Assembly (NCBI GenBank): GCA_902826615.1
Contig: CADEFN010000003.1
Span: 124,001-188,000, forward strand
From: an uncultured Gemmatimonadota bacterium
GTDB taxonomy: Bacteria > Gemmatimonadota > Gemmatimonadetes > Gemmatimonadales > Gemmatimonadaceae
DNA length: 64,000 nucleotides
Reading direction: 5' to 3'
Shown here: positions 8,626 to 17,479 of the stretch, piece after piece
How the letters are laid out: each line of letters starts with the position of its first letter
How positions within the stretch are numbered: position 1 is the first letter of the stretch
Notes under the pieces: model-generated
What the model saw: only the letters and a program-made list of their open reading frames with translations
Told to the model about the DNA's origin: nothing
Database searches by the model: none
Translations under genes and position numbers: made by a program

Positions 8626-10227
8626 TTAGTTGGCGGGATTGCGATCGTCGATATCGAGGTTCTGCGCACGCCAGCGCTTTTCGCCCACACGCGTCAGCGC
8701 GACCAGGAAGACAATGGTCGCAACGATCGTGAGGATGGCCATGCGCGATCCGGTCGTCGCCCACGCCGCGGTGAGTGAAGGCACCAGGTTCTGGAAGCAG
8801 AAGGCAATGAAGACGATGATGAGGTATGCCGGTGCGATGTACTTCATCACCACCTTGAAAATCGGGGGAATCTGGATGGAGGCACCCGAGTGGATCTCCT
8901 TCCATCCACGCTCGAGCCCAAAGACCCACGAAAAGTAGATGATCTGCACGCCAGCCATGACAAAGATCAGCAGCGTGCCGACCCAGAAGTCCAGCGTGTT
9001 CCAGTACGAGCCGTCACGCGTGAACCACAAGGTCATCAACGCGCCCATGGTGCCAAGCACACCGATAGTGGCGGTGGATTTTCCGTGGCTCCAGCCAGTC
9101 GCTTCCTTCACCAGCGCCACCGAGGGCTGATACATCGAGAGTGAACTGGTGATCGCGGCCAGGAACAACATGAAGAACCAGGCAGCGCCGATGATGTTGC
9201 CCGCGCCGCCCATATGGGCGAACACGACCGGAAGCGTCGCGAACCCGAGACTGAACGATCCCGTGGCGACAGCAGCCGTGGTGCCGCTCAAGCCGAGGAA
9301 CACAAAGGCGGCGGTCAGCGTGATCATGCCACCAAAGCCGACTTCGAACAACTCGTTCGTCGCCGCTGCAGTCAGGCCCGACAATGCGACGTCGTCCTTG
9401 GGCTTCATGTACGACGCGTAATTGATGATGACACCGAACCCGACCGACAAACTGAAGAAGATCTGTCCGGCGGCCGCAAGCCAGGTTTGCGCATCACCAA
9501 GCTTGGAGTAGTTGGGGTTCCACATGTACCCGAGGCCATTGCTGACACTCTGCTCCGGGAATGCGGGGTCCGGCGTGCCCAGCGTAAGCACTCTGACAAG
9601 GACGACAAGCGCGCACACGGCCATCGCGGGCATCGCGTACGAACAGAACTTTTCGATCCCCTTGGAAAGTCCGCGGAACACAAACCACATGTTGATCCCG
9701 AAGACGATCATCCACGAAATGATCGTGAACTTCGAGTCACCCGTGAACAGCACGCCGTCCTGCGAAGCACCTGTGAACTCGCGATAGAATTGCGACGAAG
9801 CGGCGACCTGGTCGGCGATGGGTGCCGCCACATCGACGCCAACACCACCAGTCAGGTACTTGAGGAAGTACCCAAAGGTCCACGTCTCAAGAAAGGTGTA
9901 GTAGAAGGCCACACCCAGCGGGATAAGGACGCCGATGACGCCGAGATACCGCGCCGGAGAGCCCTTCCCGATCAGCCCCATGATGGCCGGCGCCGAGTGC
10001 AGCCCCTTCTTGCCACCATAACGGCCCATCGCCCACTCGGCCCACCCGATCGGGATGCCTAACAGAAAGAGGGCACAAAAGTACGGGATGAGAAAGGCGC
10101 CGCCCCCGTTGGCCGCAGCCTGCCCGGGGAAACGCAGAAAATTGCCGAGGCCCACGGCAGATCCGGCCACCGCCAGGATCACGCCAAGTTTTGAGCCCCA
10201 CTCCTCATTGTTCTTCTCGGTTGCCAC
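8626..10227 (-). CDS. Sodium-dependent amino-acid transporter, NSS (SNF) family
   Basis: Inner-membrane Na+-coupled symporter of 533 residues with about twelve predicted helices. The first helix has the family signature WGSKLGVILAVAGSAVGLGN followed by FLRFPG. Other NSS features are the unwound GGGAFLIPYF segment, GQIFFSLSVGFG and NYASY. The start is GTG (V-ATEKNNEEW). The partner small subunit follows directly, which suggests a MetP-like methionine/alanine importer; substrate is inferred. The 150 bases upstream to the DinB-like gene contain no promoter I would defend. Confidence 0.9.
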   Translation of the reverse strand: MATEKNNEEWGSKLGVILAVAGSAVGLGNFLRFPGQAAANGGGAFLIPYFCALFLLGIPIGWAEWAMGRYGGKKGLHSAPAIMGLIGKGSPARYLGVIGVLIPLGVAFYYTFLETWTFGYFLKYLTGGVGVDVAAPIADQVAASSQFYREFTGASQDGVLFTGDSKFTIISWMIVFGINMWFVFRGLSKGIEKFCSYAMPAMAVCALVVLVRVLTLGTPDPAFPEQSVSNGLGYMWNPNYSKLGDAQTWLAAAGQIFFSLSVGFGVIINYASYMKPKDDVALSGLTAAATNELFEVGFGGMITLTAAFVFLGLSGTTAAVATGSFSLGFATLPVVFAHMGGAGNIIGAAWFFMLFLAAITSSLSMYQPSVALVKEATGWSHGKSTATIGVLGTMGALMTLWFTRDGSYWNTLDFWVGTLLIFVMAGVQIIYFSWVFGLERGWKEIHSGASIQIPPIFKVVMKYIAPAYLIIVFIAFCFQNLVPSLTAAWATTGSRMAILTIVATIVFLVALTRVGEKRWRAQNLDIDDRNPAN

Positions 10228-10378
10228 GCCGAATCCGCCTGGTCAAAGTCGGGCGAACGATCCCTTCTCAGCCGGGGATTCGCAAGGGCATACGACCGGT
10301 TCGCCCAGCCAACCCCTCGACGGGACCTTTTGACACCGCGCAGCGACCAGTGGCCCTGACAGCGGTGGGACGAGCCGC

Positions 10379-10915
10379 TCAGTCCACGTCCCCGCGACCA
10401 TCCCCCAGAAAGAGCGGCGCGGCATTGTTGGCATCGTCGTAGAGCCGCACGGCACCAGCCGCCGACCACATCTTGCCTAACCAGATGACCTGGCCTGTAT
10501 GGGTCGAGAAGTGCTCGACCACATGATAGATGGCCGCAAACACGGTGGTCGAGCGCCCCTGGATCTCACGCGAGGCCATCAGGTCGTGTGGCGTCAATCG
10601 GGCCAGTGTCGCGTCCACCTCGCTGAGTGTGCGCTCCAGCTCCGCCAGCAGCACCTCAGCCGGCAAACCCTCGCGCGCGGCAAATTCGGCGTCGCGCGCC
10701 CGGACATCGGCCGCGCCCCCGACACCGGCCACGATCCATTGCCGCACGTTACCCATGAGGTGCAGCACGATATTGCCCGCGCTGTTGGAGTGCTCGTTAG
10801 GTCTCCACCACACACGCTCCGGGGGAAGCGCCAGCAGGGCGAGGCGCAACTTGGCGGGATACTCCACCCCCAGGTAGTACCTCGACCGTTCGAGAAAGCG
10901 CTGCTCGATAGACAT
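10379..10915 (-). CDS. DinB-like (DUF1572-type) metal-binding protein
   Basis: 178-residue four-helix-bundle protein of the DinB/YfiT superfamily, DUF1572-like. Candidate metal ligands are the histidine in NIVLHLMGNVRQW and the histidines in YHVVEHFSTHTGQV, in the usual superfamily spacing. Members include thiol-dependent transferases, but this subgroup has no firm function. It follows asnS after nine bases on the same strand and may be cotranscribed. One CGTTAGG motif lies inside it (10795-10801). Confidence 0.75.
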   Translation of the reverse strand: MSIEQRFLERSRYYLGVEYPAKLRLALLALPPERVWWRPNEHSNSAGNIVLHLMGNVRQWIVAGVGGAADVRARDAEFAAREGLPAEVLLAELERTLSEVDATLARLTPHDLMASREIQGRSTTVFAAIYHVVEHFSTHTGQVIWLGKMWSAAGAVRLYDDANNAAPLFLGDGRGDVD

Positions 10916-10924
10916 GGGACAACC

Positions 10925-12226
10925 TCAGGGTCGCAGCCGATGCATCATGCGGGGGAAGGCAATGCACTCGCGAATGTGCGGGGTGCCGGCAATCCATGCC
11001 ACCGTACGCTCCAGCCCAAGCCCGAACCCCGAATGCACAAAGGTGCCGTACTTCCGGAGGTCGAGGTACCAGCCGTACGCATCCACGGGGAGTCCCTCCT
11101 CGTGGATCCGCGCGAGCAACTTGTCGTGATCGTCCTCGCGCTGCGAACCCCCGATGATCTCCCCGTAGCCCTCCGGCGCCAGGCAGTCGTCGCACAACAC
11201 GGTCCGCGGATCGGCCGGGTTCTCCTTCATGTAGAAGGCCTTGGCTTCCTTGGGATAGTTGCAGACGAAAATCGGTGTGTTGTAGTCGGCCACCAGGAGT
11301 GTCTCGTCTTCCGCCCCCAGGTCGTCGCCCCAGGTGATGGCACTTCCCTTCCCCTGCAGAATGCGCACCGCTTCCGTGTACTCGATGCGCGGGAACGGCC
11401 CCTTCACCGCTTCAAGCTTGCTCACGTCGCGCTCGAGCTCCTTCAGCTCTGCCTGACAACGCTCCAGGACTCGCTCGACGATGAAGACGAGCATGTCCTC
11501 CTGGAGCCGCATGTTGTCGTGGGTATCGTAGAACGCCATCTCCGGTTCCATCATCCAGAACTCGGTGAGGTGCCGGCGCGTCTTGGACTTCTCGGCGCGG
11601 AAGGTGGGCCCAAACGTGTAAATGCATCCCAGCGCCGCCGCGGCCGCTTCGCCATACAGCTGACCGGTCTGGGCGAGGTAGGCATTCCCCTCCTCGAAGT
11701 ATTCCGTGGCAAACAGGCCGGAGCGCTCCCCGATGGCCGCCGTGAGAATCGGGGTGTCCACCTGGATGAAGCCCCGACCGTCATAGAAATCATGGATGGC
11801 GCGCTTGATCTCGTGCCGTACCCGCATGATCGCGACCTGGCGAGGCGACCTCAGCCATACATGCCGGTTATCGAGGAGGAAGTCGATCCCGTGTTCCTTG
11901 GGCTGAATGGGGTAGTCCAGTGGACTGGCCCCCAGCACCTCGAGTTCGGTCACCCCCAGCTCATGCCCGCCCGGCGCTCTGGGCTCGGTCCGCACTTCAC
12001 CTGTGACCGCAACACAGGTCTCCTGCGTCAATGTAGCGAAGCGCTCCCACGTATCGGCGGGCACCTGACTTTTCACCAGCACACATTGCAGATGTCCGGT
12101 TCCATCGCGCATGACGAGAAAAGCCACTTTGCCGGAACTGCGCAGATGCGTTACCCAGCCGCGCACCGTGACGTGTTGACCGACCACCTTTGGCAGGGCA
12201 CTGATAGTAGCGTAGGTTTTCGACAC
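10925..12226 (-). CDS. asnS: Asparaginyl-tRNA synthetase
   Basis: Class IIb aminoacyl-tRNA synthetase charging tRNA-Asn. From the GTG at 12226 (VSKTYATISALPKVVGQHV) it has about 433 residues. An N-terminal OB anticodon-binding domain (to about residue 110) is followed by the class II core, with motif 2 in TFRAEKSKTRRHLTEF and motif 3 in GFGLGLERTV. YPKEAKAFYM and GGSQRE are typical of AsnRS rather than AspRS. A 99-codon upstream extension to 12520 overlaps the opposite-strand kinase and lacks family similarity, so it was rejected. No clear ribosome site precedes the GTG. Confidence 0.93.
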   Translation of the reverse strand: MSKTYATISALPKVVGQHVTVRGWVTHLRSSGKVAFLVMRDGTGHLQCVLVKSQVPADTWERFATLTQETCVAVTGEVRTEPRAPGGHELGVTELEVLGASPLDYPIQPKEHGIDFLLDNRHVWLRSPRQVAIMRVRHEIKRAIHDFYDGRGFIQVDTPILTAAIGERSGLFATEYFEEGNAYLAQTGQLYGEAAAAALGCIYTFGPTFRAEKSKTRRHLTEFWMMEPEMAFYDTHDNMRLQEDMLVFIVERVLERCQAELKELERDVSKLEAVKGPFPRIEYTEAVRILQGKGSAITWGDDLGAEDETLLVADYNTPIFVCNYPKEAKAFYMKENPADPRTVLCDDCLAPEGYGEIIGGSQREDDHDKLLARIHEEGLPVDAYGWYLDLRKYGTFVHSGFGLGLERTVAWIAGTPHIRECIAFPRMMHRLRP

Positions 12227-12330
12227 GAAAGCTGTTGGGAGAGTGGGACGGCGAAGGCCGCGAAAGGTATGAACCCCCGGGATACGCGGCAACCGAGACG
12301 CTCGGCACCGCTGGCCCTCATCGAGCCACA

Positions 12331-13815
12331 ATGACGCTTCGCACACGGCTGTCTCTCGGCATCGCCGCCATGGTGCTGGTGATGCTGGTCCCGCTGGTGC
12401 TCTCCCTGCGCGCCATGCAGGTGCTCCGGCGCGATACCGAACGTCTGCGCGACGTGGAGTTCCAGGCGGCCGTGCAGCTGGGGCGTGCCCGGACGGCCGT
12501 GCAGCAGCTTGACCAGTCAAAGAACCTCCTCTCCCTCTTTCCCGAAGAGCAGGTCGGCCCGCAATTCGCGGCGCGCCTCGACACCCTGCGCATCCAGCTC
12601 GACTCGCTCGGTGCGATTACGAGTACTTCCATGGTGCCGCGTCTTCGTGCGGCCCTCAAATCGGTGGGCGACGAGGGTCGGTCGGCCATGCGATTTGTGC
12701 GGGAGGGTCGGCCGACGGCGGCCGACTCGGTCATCGACCGCAGCATCAGTCCTGCCATCGCCGACGTCGAACGCATTTTGGCCCTGAGCGAACAATCGCT
12801 GCAGGAACAAACCCGCGAGCGGGTGTCGGTGATTGCCTCCGAATCGGAGGCCGCGCGACGCTCAGCACTCTTCCTCCTCGCAGGCGCGGCGGTGCTCGCA
12901 GTACTGATCGGTCTGTGGCTGACGCAATCGGTGTCGGGCCCGATCGATGAACTCGACGCCGGGATGCGGGCCGTATCGGGGGGCGACTTTGGCCGTGCGT
13001 TAGGCATCGAGGCTACCCGGCGCGATGAGTTCGGGCGTCTGGCCTCGTCGTACAACTCCATGGCCATGCAGCTGCGGGAACTCGACCGGCTCAAGGCAGA
13101 GTTTGTCTCCGTGGCCTCCCACGAACTCAAAACACCGATCAACGTCATCACCGGATATCTGCAGCTGCTGAAGGAGACGGTGTACGGCCCCCTCACCGAT
13201 CGCCAGATGGAGGTGCTCGACACCCTGTCGGCGCAGGCCAAGGCGCTGTCACGACTCGTGCGGGGACTCCTCGACGTTTCGCGCTTTGAGGCCGGTGGTG
13301 GCCGTATCGATCCACGACAAATCGCCTTCCCTGCCTTTCTTGGCGACCTCGAACGCACCTTCCGCGTGCTGGCCATTCAGCGAGAAATCCAGTTCGATGT
13401 CGTGCGCGAGAACGCCCTCCCGGGCGAGGTGACCTGGGATCCTGAACAAATCAACGAAGTGCTGGGTAACCTCCTGTCGAACGCCTTCAAGTTCACGGCG
13501 CGTGGCGGGCAGGTGCGCCTGCACGTGCGTCGCGATGCCGACCAGGTCCAGATGACTGTCGCAGACAGCGGCGCCGGCATCCCAGCGGCCCAGCTCCCAT
13601 ACGTGTTCGAAAAATTCTATACCGCAGACAACCAGACGACGGGACTCAAGGGGACGGGGCTCGGTTTGGCGATTGCCAAGGGGATTGCGATGGCGCACGG
13701 AGGGACCATTTCGGTGCAGAGCACGGTGGGTGTCGGGACGTCATTCACGATCCAGCTTCCTATTCGCGCGACGGCGGCTCGCCTGACGCGCGGTCAGGAG
13801 GCGATCGCGTCATGA
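12331..13815 (+). CDS. Membrane sensor histidine kinase with periplasmic helical domain
   Basis: 494 residues. TM1 (8-28), an all-helical periplasmic domain of about 150 residues, TM2 (179-199), HAMP (200-252), HisKA with H264 in SHELKTPINV, and HATPase with NLLSNAFKFT, DSGAGIP and GTGLGLAI. Start is the ATG at 12331 (MTLRTRLSLG); an upstream extension lacks signal features. The next gene, a lipoprotein, overlaps by four bases (ATGA). This kinase-plus-lipoprotein pair resembles GlrK(QseE)-QseG of enterobacteria, where the lipoprotein is needed for kinase function. No response regulator is adjacent. Confidence 0.88.
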   Translation: MTLRTRLSLGIAAMVLVMLVPLVLSLRAMQVLRRDTERLRDVEFQAAVQLGRARTAVQQLDQSKNLLSLFPEEQVGPQFAARLDTLRIQLDSLGAITSTSMVPRLRAALKSVGDEGRSAMRFVREGRPTAADSVIDRSISPAIADVERILALSEQSLQEQTRERVSVIASESEAARRSALFLLAGAAVLAVLIGLWLTQSVSGPIDELDAGMRAVSGGDFGRALGIEATRRDEFGRLASSYNSMAMQLRELDRLKAEFVSVASHELKTPINVITGYLQLLKETVYGPLTDRQMEVLDTLSAQAKALSRLVRGLLDVSRFEAGGGRIDPRQIAFPAFLGDLERTFRVLAIQREIQFDVVRENALPGEVTWDPEQINEVLGNLLSNAFKFTARGGQVRLHVRRDADQVQMTVADSGAGIPAAQLPYVFEKFYTADNQTTGLKGTGLGLAIAKGIAMAHGGTISVQSTVGVGTSFTIQLPIRATAARLTRGQEAIAS

Positions 13816-14369
13816 GCCGCGTTCTCACAGCCGCCCTGCTGCTGGCCGCCATTGGATGCCGGGCGAAGCCCCAGCCCGTGGTGGCACCCGCGCCCGTGAT
13901 TGCACTCCCAGCGCCACCGCCGGTGTCGATGTGGCCGACCACACTCGCGGATATTCTTCGTGACGCGGAGGCGGGCCAGTATGACGCCGCCGATCGCCGG
14001 CTGACGCAGCATGCCCTGGACAACCCCGGGACAGCCGACGGCGCCGAGAGCGACTTCTGGCGCGCGATGCTCAAGGCCGATCCGGCCAATCCAGTTCGCA
14101 CCGTTCGCGAGCGGATGGCCTTGCTCGATGCCTACCTGGCGGCAACACCCGTCGTCCCCGCGCGCCACCTCGAAGCTTCCATCATGCGCCGGCTGCTGGA
14201 CATGGTCGATTCCACCGGTGCCGTGCTGACCACGGTGCGGGCGTCCGCCGAAACACGTCAGCGCACACGCGACGAAGAGATCAAGCGGCTCACCGATGAA
14301 CTGGATCGCACCACGGCCGAACTGGAGCGCATCCGCAAGCGCCTGACCAACCGACCGCCCCCCGGCTAG
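13812..14369 (+). CDS. Lipoprotein paired with sensor kinase (QseG-like by context)
   Basis: 185 residues. Signal peptide MSRVLTAALLLAAIGC ends in the lipobox LAAIGC, then a Pro/Ala-rich linker, a helical TPR-like middle (AEAGQYDAADRRLTQHAL) and a C-terminal coiled coil (about 145-180) of charged heptads ending in a proline tail. It is coupled to the kinase gene by a four-base overlap. Sequence alone gives no named family. By context it may act like QseG, an outer-membrane lipoprotein that contacts and licenses its kinase. It converges on recG with only three bases between stops. Confidence 0.65.
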   Translation: MSRVLTAALLLAAIGCRAKPQPVVAPAPVIALPAPPPVSMWPTTLADILRDAEAGQYDAADRRLTQHALDNPGTADGAESDFWRAMLKADPANPVRTVRERMALLDAYLAATPVVPARHLEASIMRRLLDMVDSTGAVLTTVRASAETRQRTRDEEIKRLTDELDRTTAELERIRKRLTNRPPPG

Positions 14370-14372
14370 CGC

Positions 14373-16466
14373 CTAGCCCACTCGGAAGAGCTCCAGCGCC
14401 CGCGCATAGCGTTGCCCAAGCACGCGCCGCAGGGCGGCGTGGGTAGCTTTTCCAAGGTTGGCGTCTTCGCCGAGAATGGCCACTGCGGCTTCGCGCGCTT
14501 TGACATTGAGCGCTTCGTCTCGCACGGGATCGGCCACACGGAAGGCCGGCGCGCCACTCTGTTGCGCCCCGAAGAGATCGCCCATGCCACGCAGTCGCAG
14601 GTCGGCCCGCGCGATTTCGAAACCATCTTCGGTAGACGCAAAGAGCCGCAACCGCTCATAGGCGTCGTGCCCAACGCTGCCCAGCAGAATGCAGAACGAC
14701 TCCTCGGCCCCGCGCCCCACACGACCTCGCAATTGGTGCAGCTGGGAAAGCCCGAAGCGTTCCGGGTGTTCGATCAGCATCACGGTGGCGTTGGCCACAT
14801 CGATCCCGACCTCGATCACCGTGGTCGCTACCAGGATGTCGATTTCCCCGTCGCGAAAGCGGCGCATGATGTCGTCGCGTTCTTCGGCGGGCACCTTGCC
14901 ATGGAGGAGCGCCACGCGGTGCGCCTTGAACGGCCCCTCGGCGAGCTGCGCGTGCATGGTGGTTGCGGCCTTCAAGTCGGTCTTTTCCGACTCCTCGATC
15001 ACCGGATAGACGATGTAGGCCTGACGCCCCTGCGCCACCTGCGACGAGACAAAACTCAGCACCTTGTCGCGAGCACTTGCCGGCCGCACCGCCGTGGTGA
15101 CGGGTTTGCGGCCCGGGGGACGTTCGTCGAGCGTGCTCACATCGAGATCACCGTAGACAGTCAGCGCCAGCGAGCGTGGAATAGGCGTGGCCGACATGAG
15201 AAGGACATCGGGCGACTCCCCTTTGGCGCCTAACGCGGCACGCTGCTCAACTCCAAACCGGTGCTGCTCGTCGACCATCGCCAGCCCCAGGCGGCCAAAG
15301 GCCGAGCGACTCGTGATGAGAGCGTGGGTGCCAACCGCCAGGAGCGGCTCGGCTGCTGCAAGTTTGGCCTCTGCCGCGCGGCGCGCGGCCGCGCCGAGCC
15401 CGCCAACGAGGAGCACCGGATCGAGGCCGAGTGGCTGCAGCAAGCGCCCGATCGAGCGGGCGTGTTGCTCAGCCAGCAGCTCCGTCGGCACCATCAGCGC
15501 TGCCTGGTACCCGTTTTCCATGGCCAGCATCGCCGCAAAAAGCGCCACGATGGTTTTTCCGCTTCCCACATCTCCCTGCAACAGCCGGTGCATGCGCTGG
15601 CTCGAGCACATGTCGTCACTGATTTCGCGAATCGCGCGCTTCTGCGCTGCGGTGAGGGCAAATGGGAGGGCGTCGGCGAGCTGGCGTGTGAGCGTGCGAC
15701 GCACCGTGAAGGTGATGCCATGGCGCGGGACACGGGCGACCGCGTTGGCACGCCGGTGCAACACATGCATCATGAAGAGTTCATCGAAGGCGAGACGTTC
15801 CCGCCCCTGCATTGCGGCCTTGACGCTCTCGGGCTGATGCACCCGACGGAGCGCCTCGGCCAGGGGCAGGACGGGCACGCTGGCTCGCAAGGTGTCCGGG
15901 AGGAATTCTTCAACGAGGAGCAGCAAGCCCTCGAGATGCTGATCGAGCAGGGCGCGGAACTGCCGAACACCTAGTCCTTCCGTCACCGGGTACACCGACA
16001 GCACACGCCCACCGTCCTCGTCGGCGCCACTCCCCAGGTTCACATACTCACGCGGCTGCAGCTGGCGTCCATGGTAAAAGCGGCAGGGCCCGGAGAGGAG
16101 CAGCAGGTCACCCTTGTTGATCGAGCGATCAAGAAACGACTGGCCCGGCCACGAGACCTCGAGCATTCCGCTGCGATCCTCGACAACGGCCTGGAAAATT
16201 CGCAGCCCTTTGCGTGTCGGCAGTACGCCTTTGGAGATCACGCGTCCCATGACCGTGACATCCATGCCGGGCTCAACTTCCTTGATCGGCGTGACGGTGC
16301 TCGCGTCCTCGTACCGATGGGGCACGTGGTACAGCAAATCGGCGGCGGTGCGGATCCCAAGCCGATGCAGCGACTCGGCCCGACGCTCCCCCACACCCTT
16401 GAGAAACTGGACGGGCATTTCGAGGGTTACCCGTGCTCCACGCGCTCCGGGCCGCGGTGTCTGCAT
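14373..16466 (-). CDS. recG: ATP-dependent DNA helicase RecG
   Basis: Superfamily 2 helicase that regresses stalled replication forks and moves branched DNA. 697 residues, full length. N-terminal helix-hairpin-helix/wedge region (FLKGVGERRAESLHRLGI), then the OB wedge domain, Walker A GDVGSGKT, DEQH box in MVDEQHRFGVEQR, motif III in LMSATPIPRSL, and the C-terminal helicase lobe with TTVIEVGIDVANA and QLRGRVGRG. Upstream ftsY lies 39 bases away on the same strand. Confidence 0.96.
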   Translation of the reverse strand: MQTPRPGARGARVTLEMPVQFLKGVGERRAESLHRLGIRTAADLLYHVPHRYEDASTVTPIKEVEPGMDVTVMGRVISKGVLPTRKGLRIFQAVVEDRSGMLEVSWPGQSFLDRSINKGDLLLLSGPCRFYHGRQLQPREYVNLGSGADEDGGRVLSVYPVTEGLGVRQFRALLDQHLEGLLLLVEEFLPDTLRASVPVLPLAEALRRVHQPESVKAAMQGRERLAFDELFMMHVLHRRANAVARVPRHGITFTVRRTLTRQLADALPFALTAAQKRAIREISDDMCSSQRMHRLLQGDVGSGKTIVALFAAMLAMENGYQAALMVPTELLAEQHARSIGRLLQPLGLDPVLLVGGLGAAARRAAEAKLAAAEPLLAVGTHALITSRSAFGRLGLAMVDEQHRFGVEQRAALGAKGESPDVLLMSATPIPRSLALTVYGDLDVSTLDERPPGRKPVTTAVRPASARDKVLSFVSSQVAQGRQAYIVYPVIEESEKTDLKAATTMHAQLAEGPFKAHRVALLHGKVPAEERDDIMRRFRDGEIDILVATTVIEVGIDVANATVMLIEHPERFGLSQLHQLRGRVGRGAEESFCILLGSVGHDAYERLRLFASTEDGFEIARADLRLRGMGDLFGAQQSGAPAFRVADPVRDEALNVKAREAAVAILGEDANLGKATHAALRRVLGQRYARALELFRVG

Positions 16467-16505
16467 GCGCTCGTCAGGCGCGGCGTGGCACCACGATGGC
16501 CTGCC

Positions 16506-17438
16506 TCACCCTTCGAGCACCTCGGCGGCAAACGATTCCGCATCAAATGGCTCGAGGTCTCCCGCCTGCTCGCCGGTGCCCAGGAACTTCACCGGCACAT
16601 TGATCGCCTCGTGGACCGCCACCACGATGCCACCCTTTGCAGTGCCATCAACCTTGGTCACCACCAACCCCGTCACATTCACGGCGCTGGCAAAGGTGCG
16701 AGCCTGCGACACCGCGTTCTGCCCGATGGTGCCATCGAGCACCAGCAGTGTCTCGTGTGGCGCGTCCGGCAGACGTTTGGTGATCACACGCGCCACCTTG
16801 CGCAGTTCGTCCATGAGACTATCACTCGTGTGCAGGCGGCCGGCGGTGTCCACAATGACAATGTCGGCGCCGCGCGTCACACCAGCGTCAATGGCGTCGT
16901 ACGCCACCGCGGCGGGGTCACCGCCAGGTTTGCCACCGACAAAGTCGGCCCCGGTGCGTTCGGCCCACACCTTGAGCTGATCGATCGCGCCGGCACGGAA
17001 GGTGTCACCTGCAGCGACGACTACCCGCTTGCCTTCGCTGCGGAATCGCGACGCCAGCTTTCCGATGAAGGTGGTCTTCCCTGCACCATTCACACCGACG
17101 ATGAGGATGACCGTTGGGCCCGATGCGGCAAGCTTCAGCCCGGGATGTGCATTACCCGCTTTCAGCGCATCGCGCACGCCGGCGCGCAATGCGTCGAGGA
17201 ACTCGTCATGGGTTTTGACGGCGCCACGTTTGGCGGCACGATCGAGGTCGTCCACCAGCTTGAGGGTGGTGGGCACTCCAAAATCGGCCTCGAGCAGCAG
17301 CTCCTCGACCGCTTCGAGGGAGCCTTCCTTGGCTCCCTTGCGCGCGATCGCCGTGATGTCGGTGAGCGCAATGTCCTTGATGCGCTGCCAGAGCGAGCGC
17401 TTGGGTGTGTCGCCAGCGCGACGAAACAGACGGGCCAT
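16506..17438 (-). CDS. ftsY: Signal recognition particle receptor FtsY
   Basis: SRP receptor GTPase that docks ribosome-SRP complexes at the inner membrane. 310 residues from the ATG at 17438 (MARLFRRAGDTPKRSLWQRI). There is an N domain and a G domain but no long acidic A domain, the short form seen in many phyla. G motifs: GVNGAGKTT (P-loop), DTAGRLHTS, TKVDGTAKGG. GDTFRAGAIDQL is the SRP-GTPase insertion box motif. The upstream extension to 17513 runs through the gap to the previous gene and was dropped. Confidence 0.95.
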   Translation of the reverse strand: MARLFRRAGDTPKRSLWQRIKDIALTDITAIARKGAKEGSLEAVEELLLEADFGVPTTLKLVDDLDRAAKRGAVKTHDEFLDALRAGVRDALKAGNAHPGLKLAASGPTVILIVGVNGAGKTTFIGKLASRFRSEGKRVVVAAGDTFRAGAIDQLKVWAERTGADFVGGKPGGDPAAVAYDAIDAGVTRGADIVIVDTAGRLHTSDSLMDELRKVARVITKRLPDAPHETLLVLDGTIGQNAVSQARTFASAVNVTGLVVTKVDGTAKGGIVVAVHEAINVPVKFLGTGEQAGDLEPFDAESFAAEVLEG

Positions 17439-17479
17439 AGGGGCGGAAGATAGCGACCCCTCGACCCCGAACGACGTCT

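Noticed and set aside
10499-12334. 611-residue plus-strand open frame
   Set aside because: It lies opposite asnS and the DinB-like gene, has no domain-like motifs, and its composition is that of an antisense shadow of GC-rich coding DNA.
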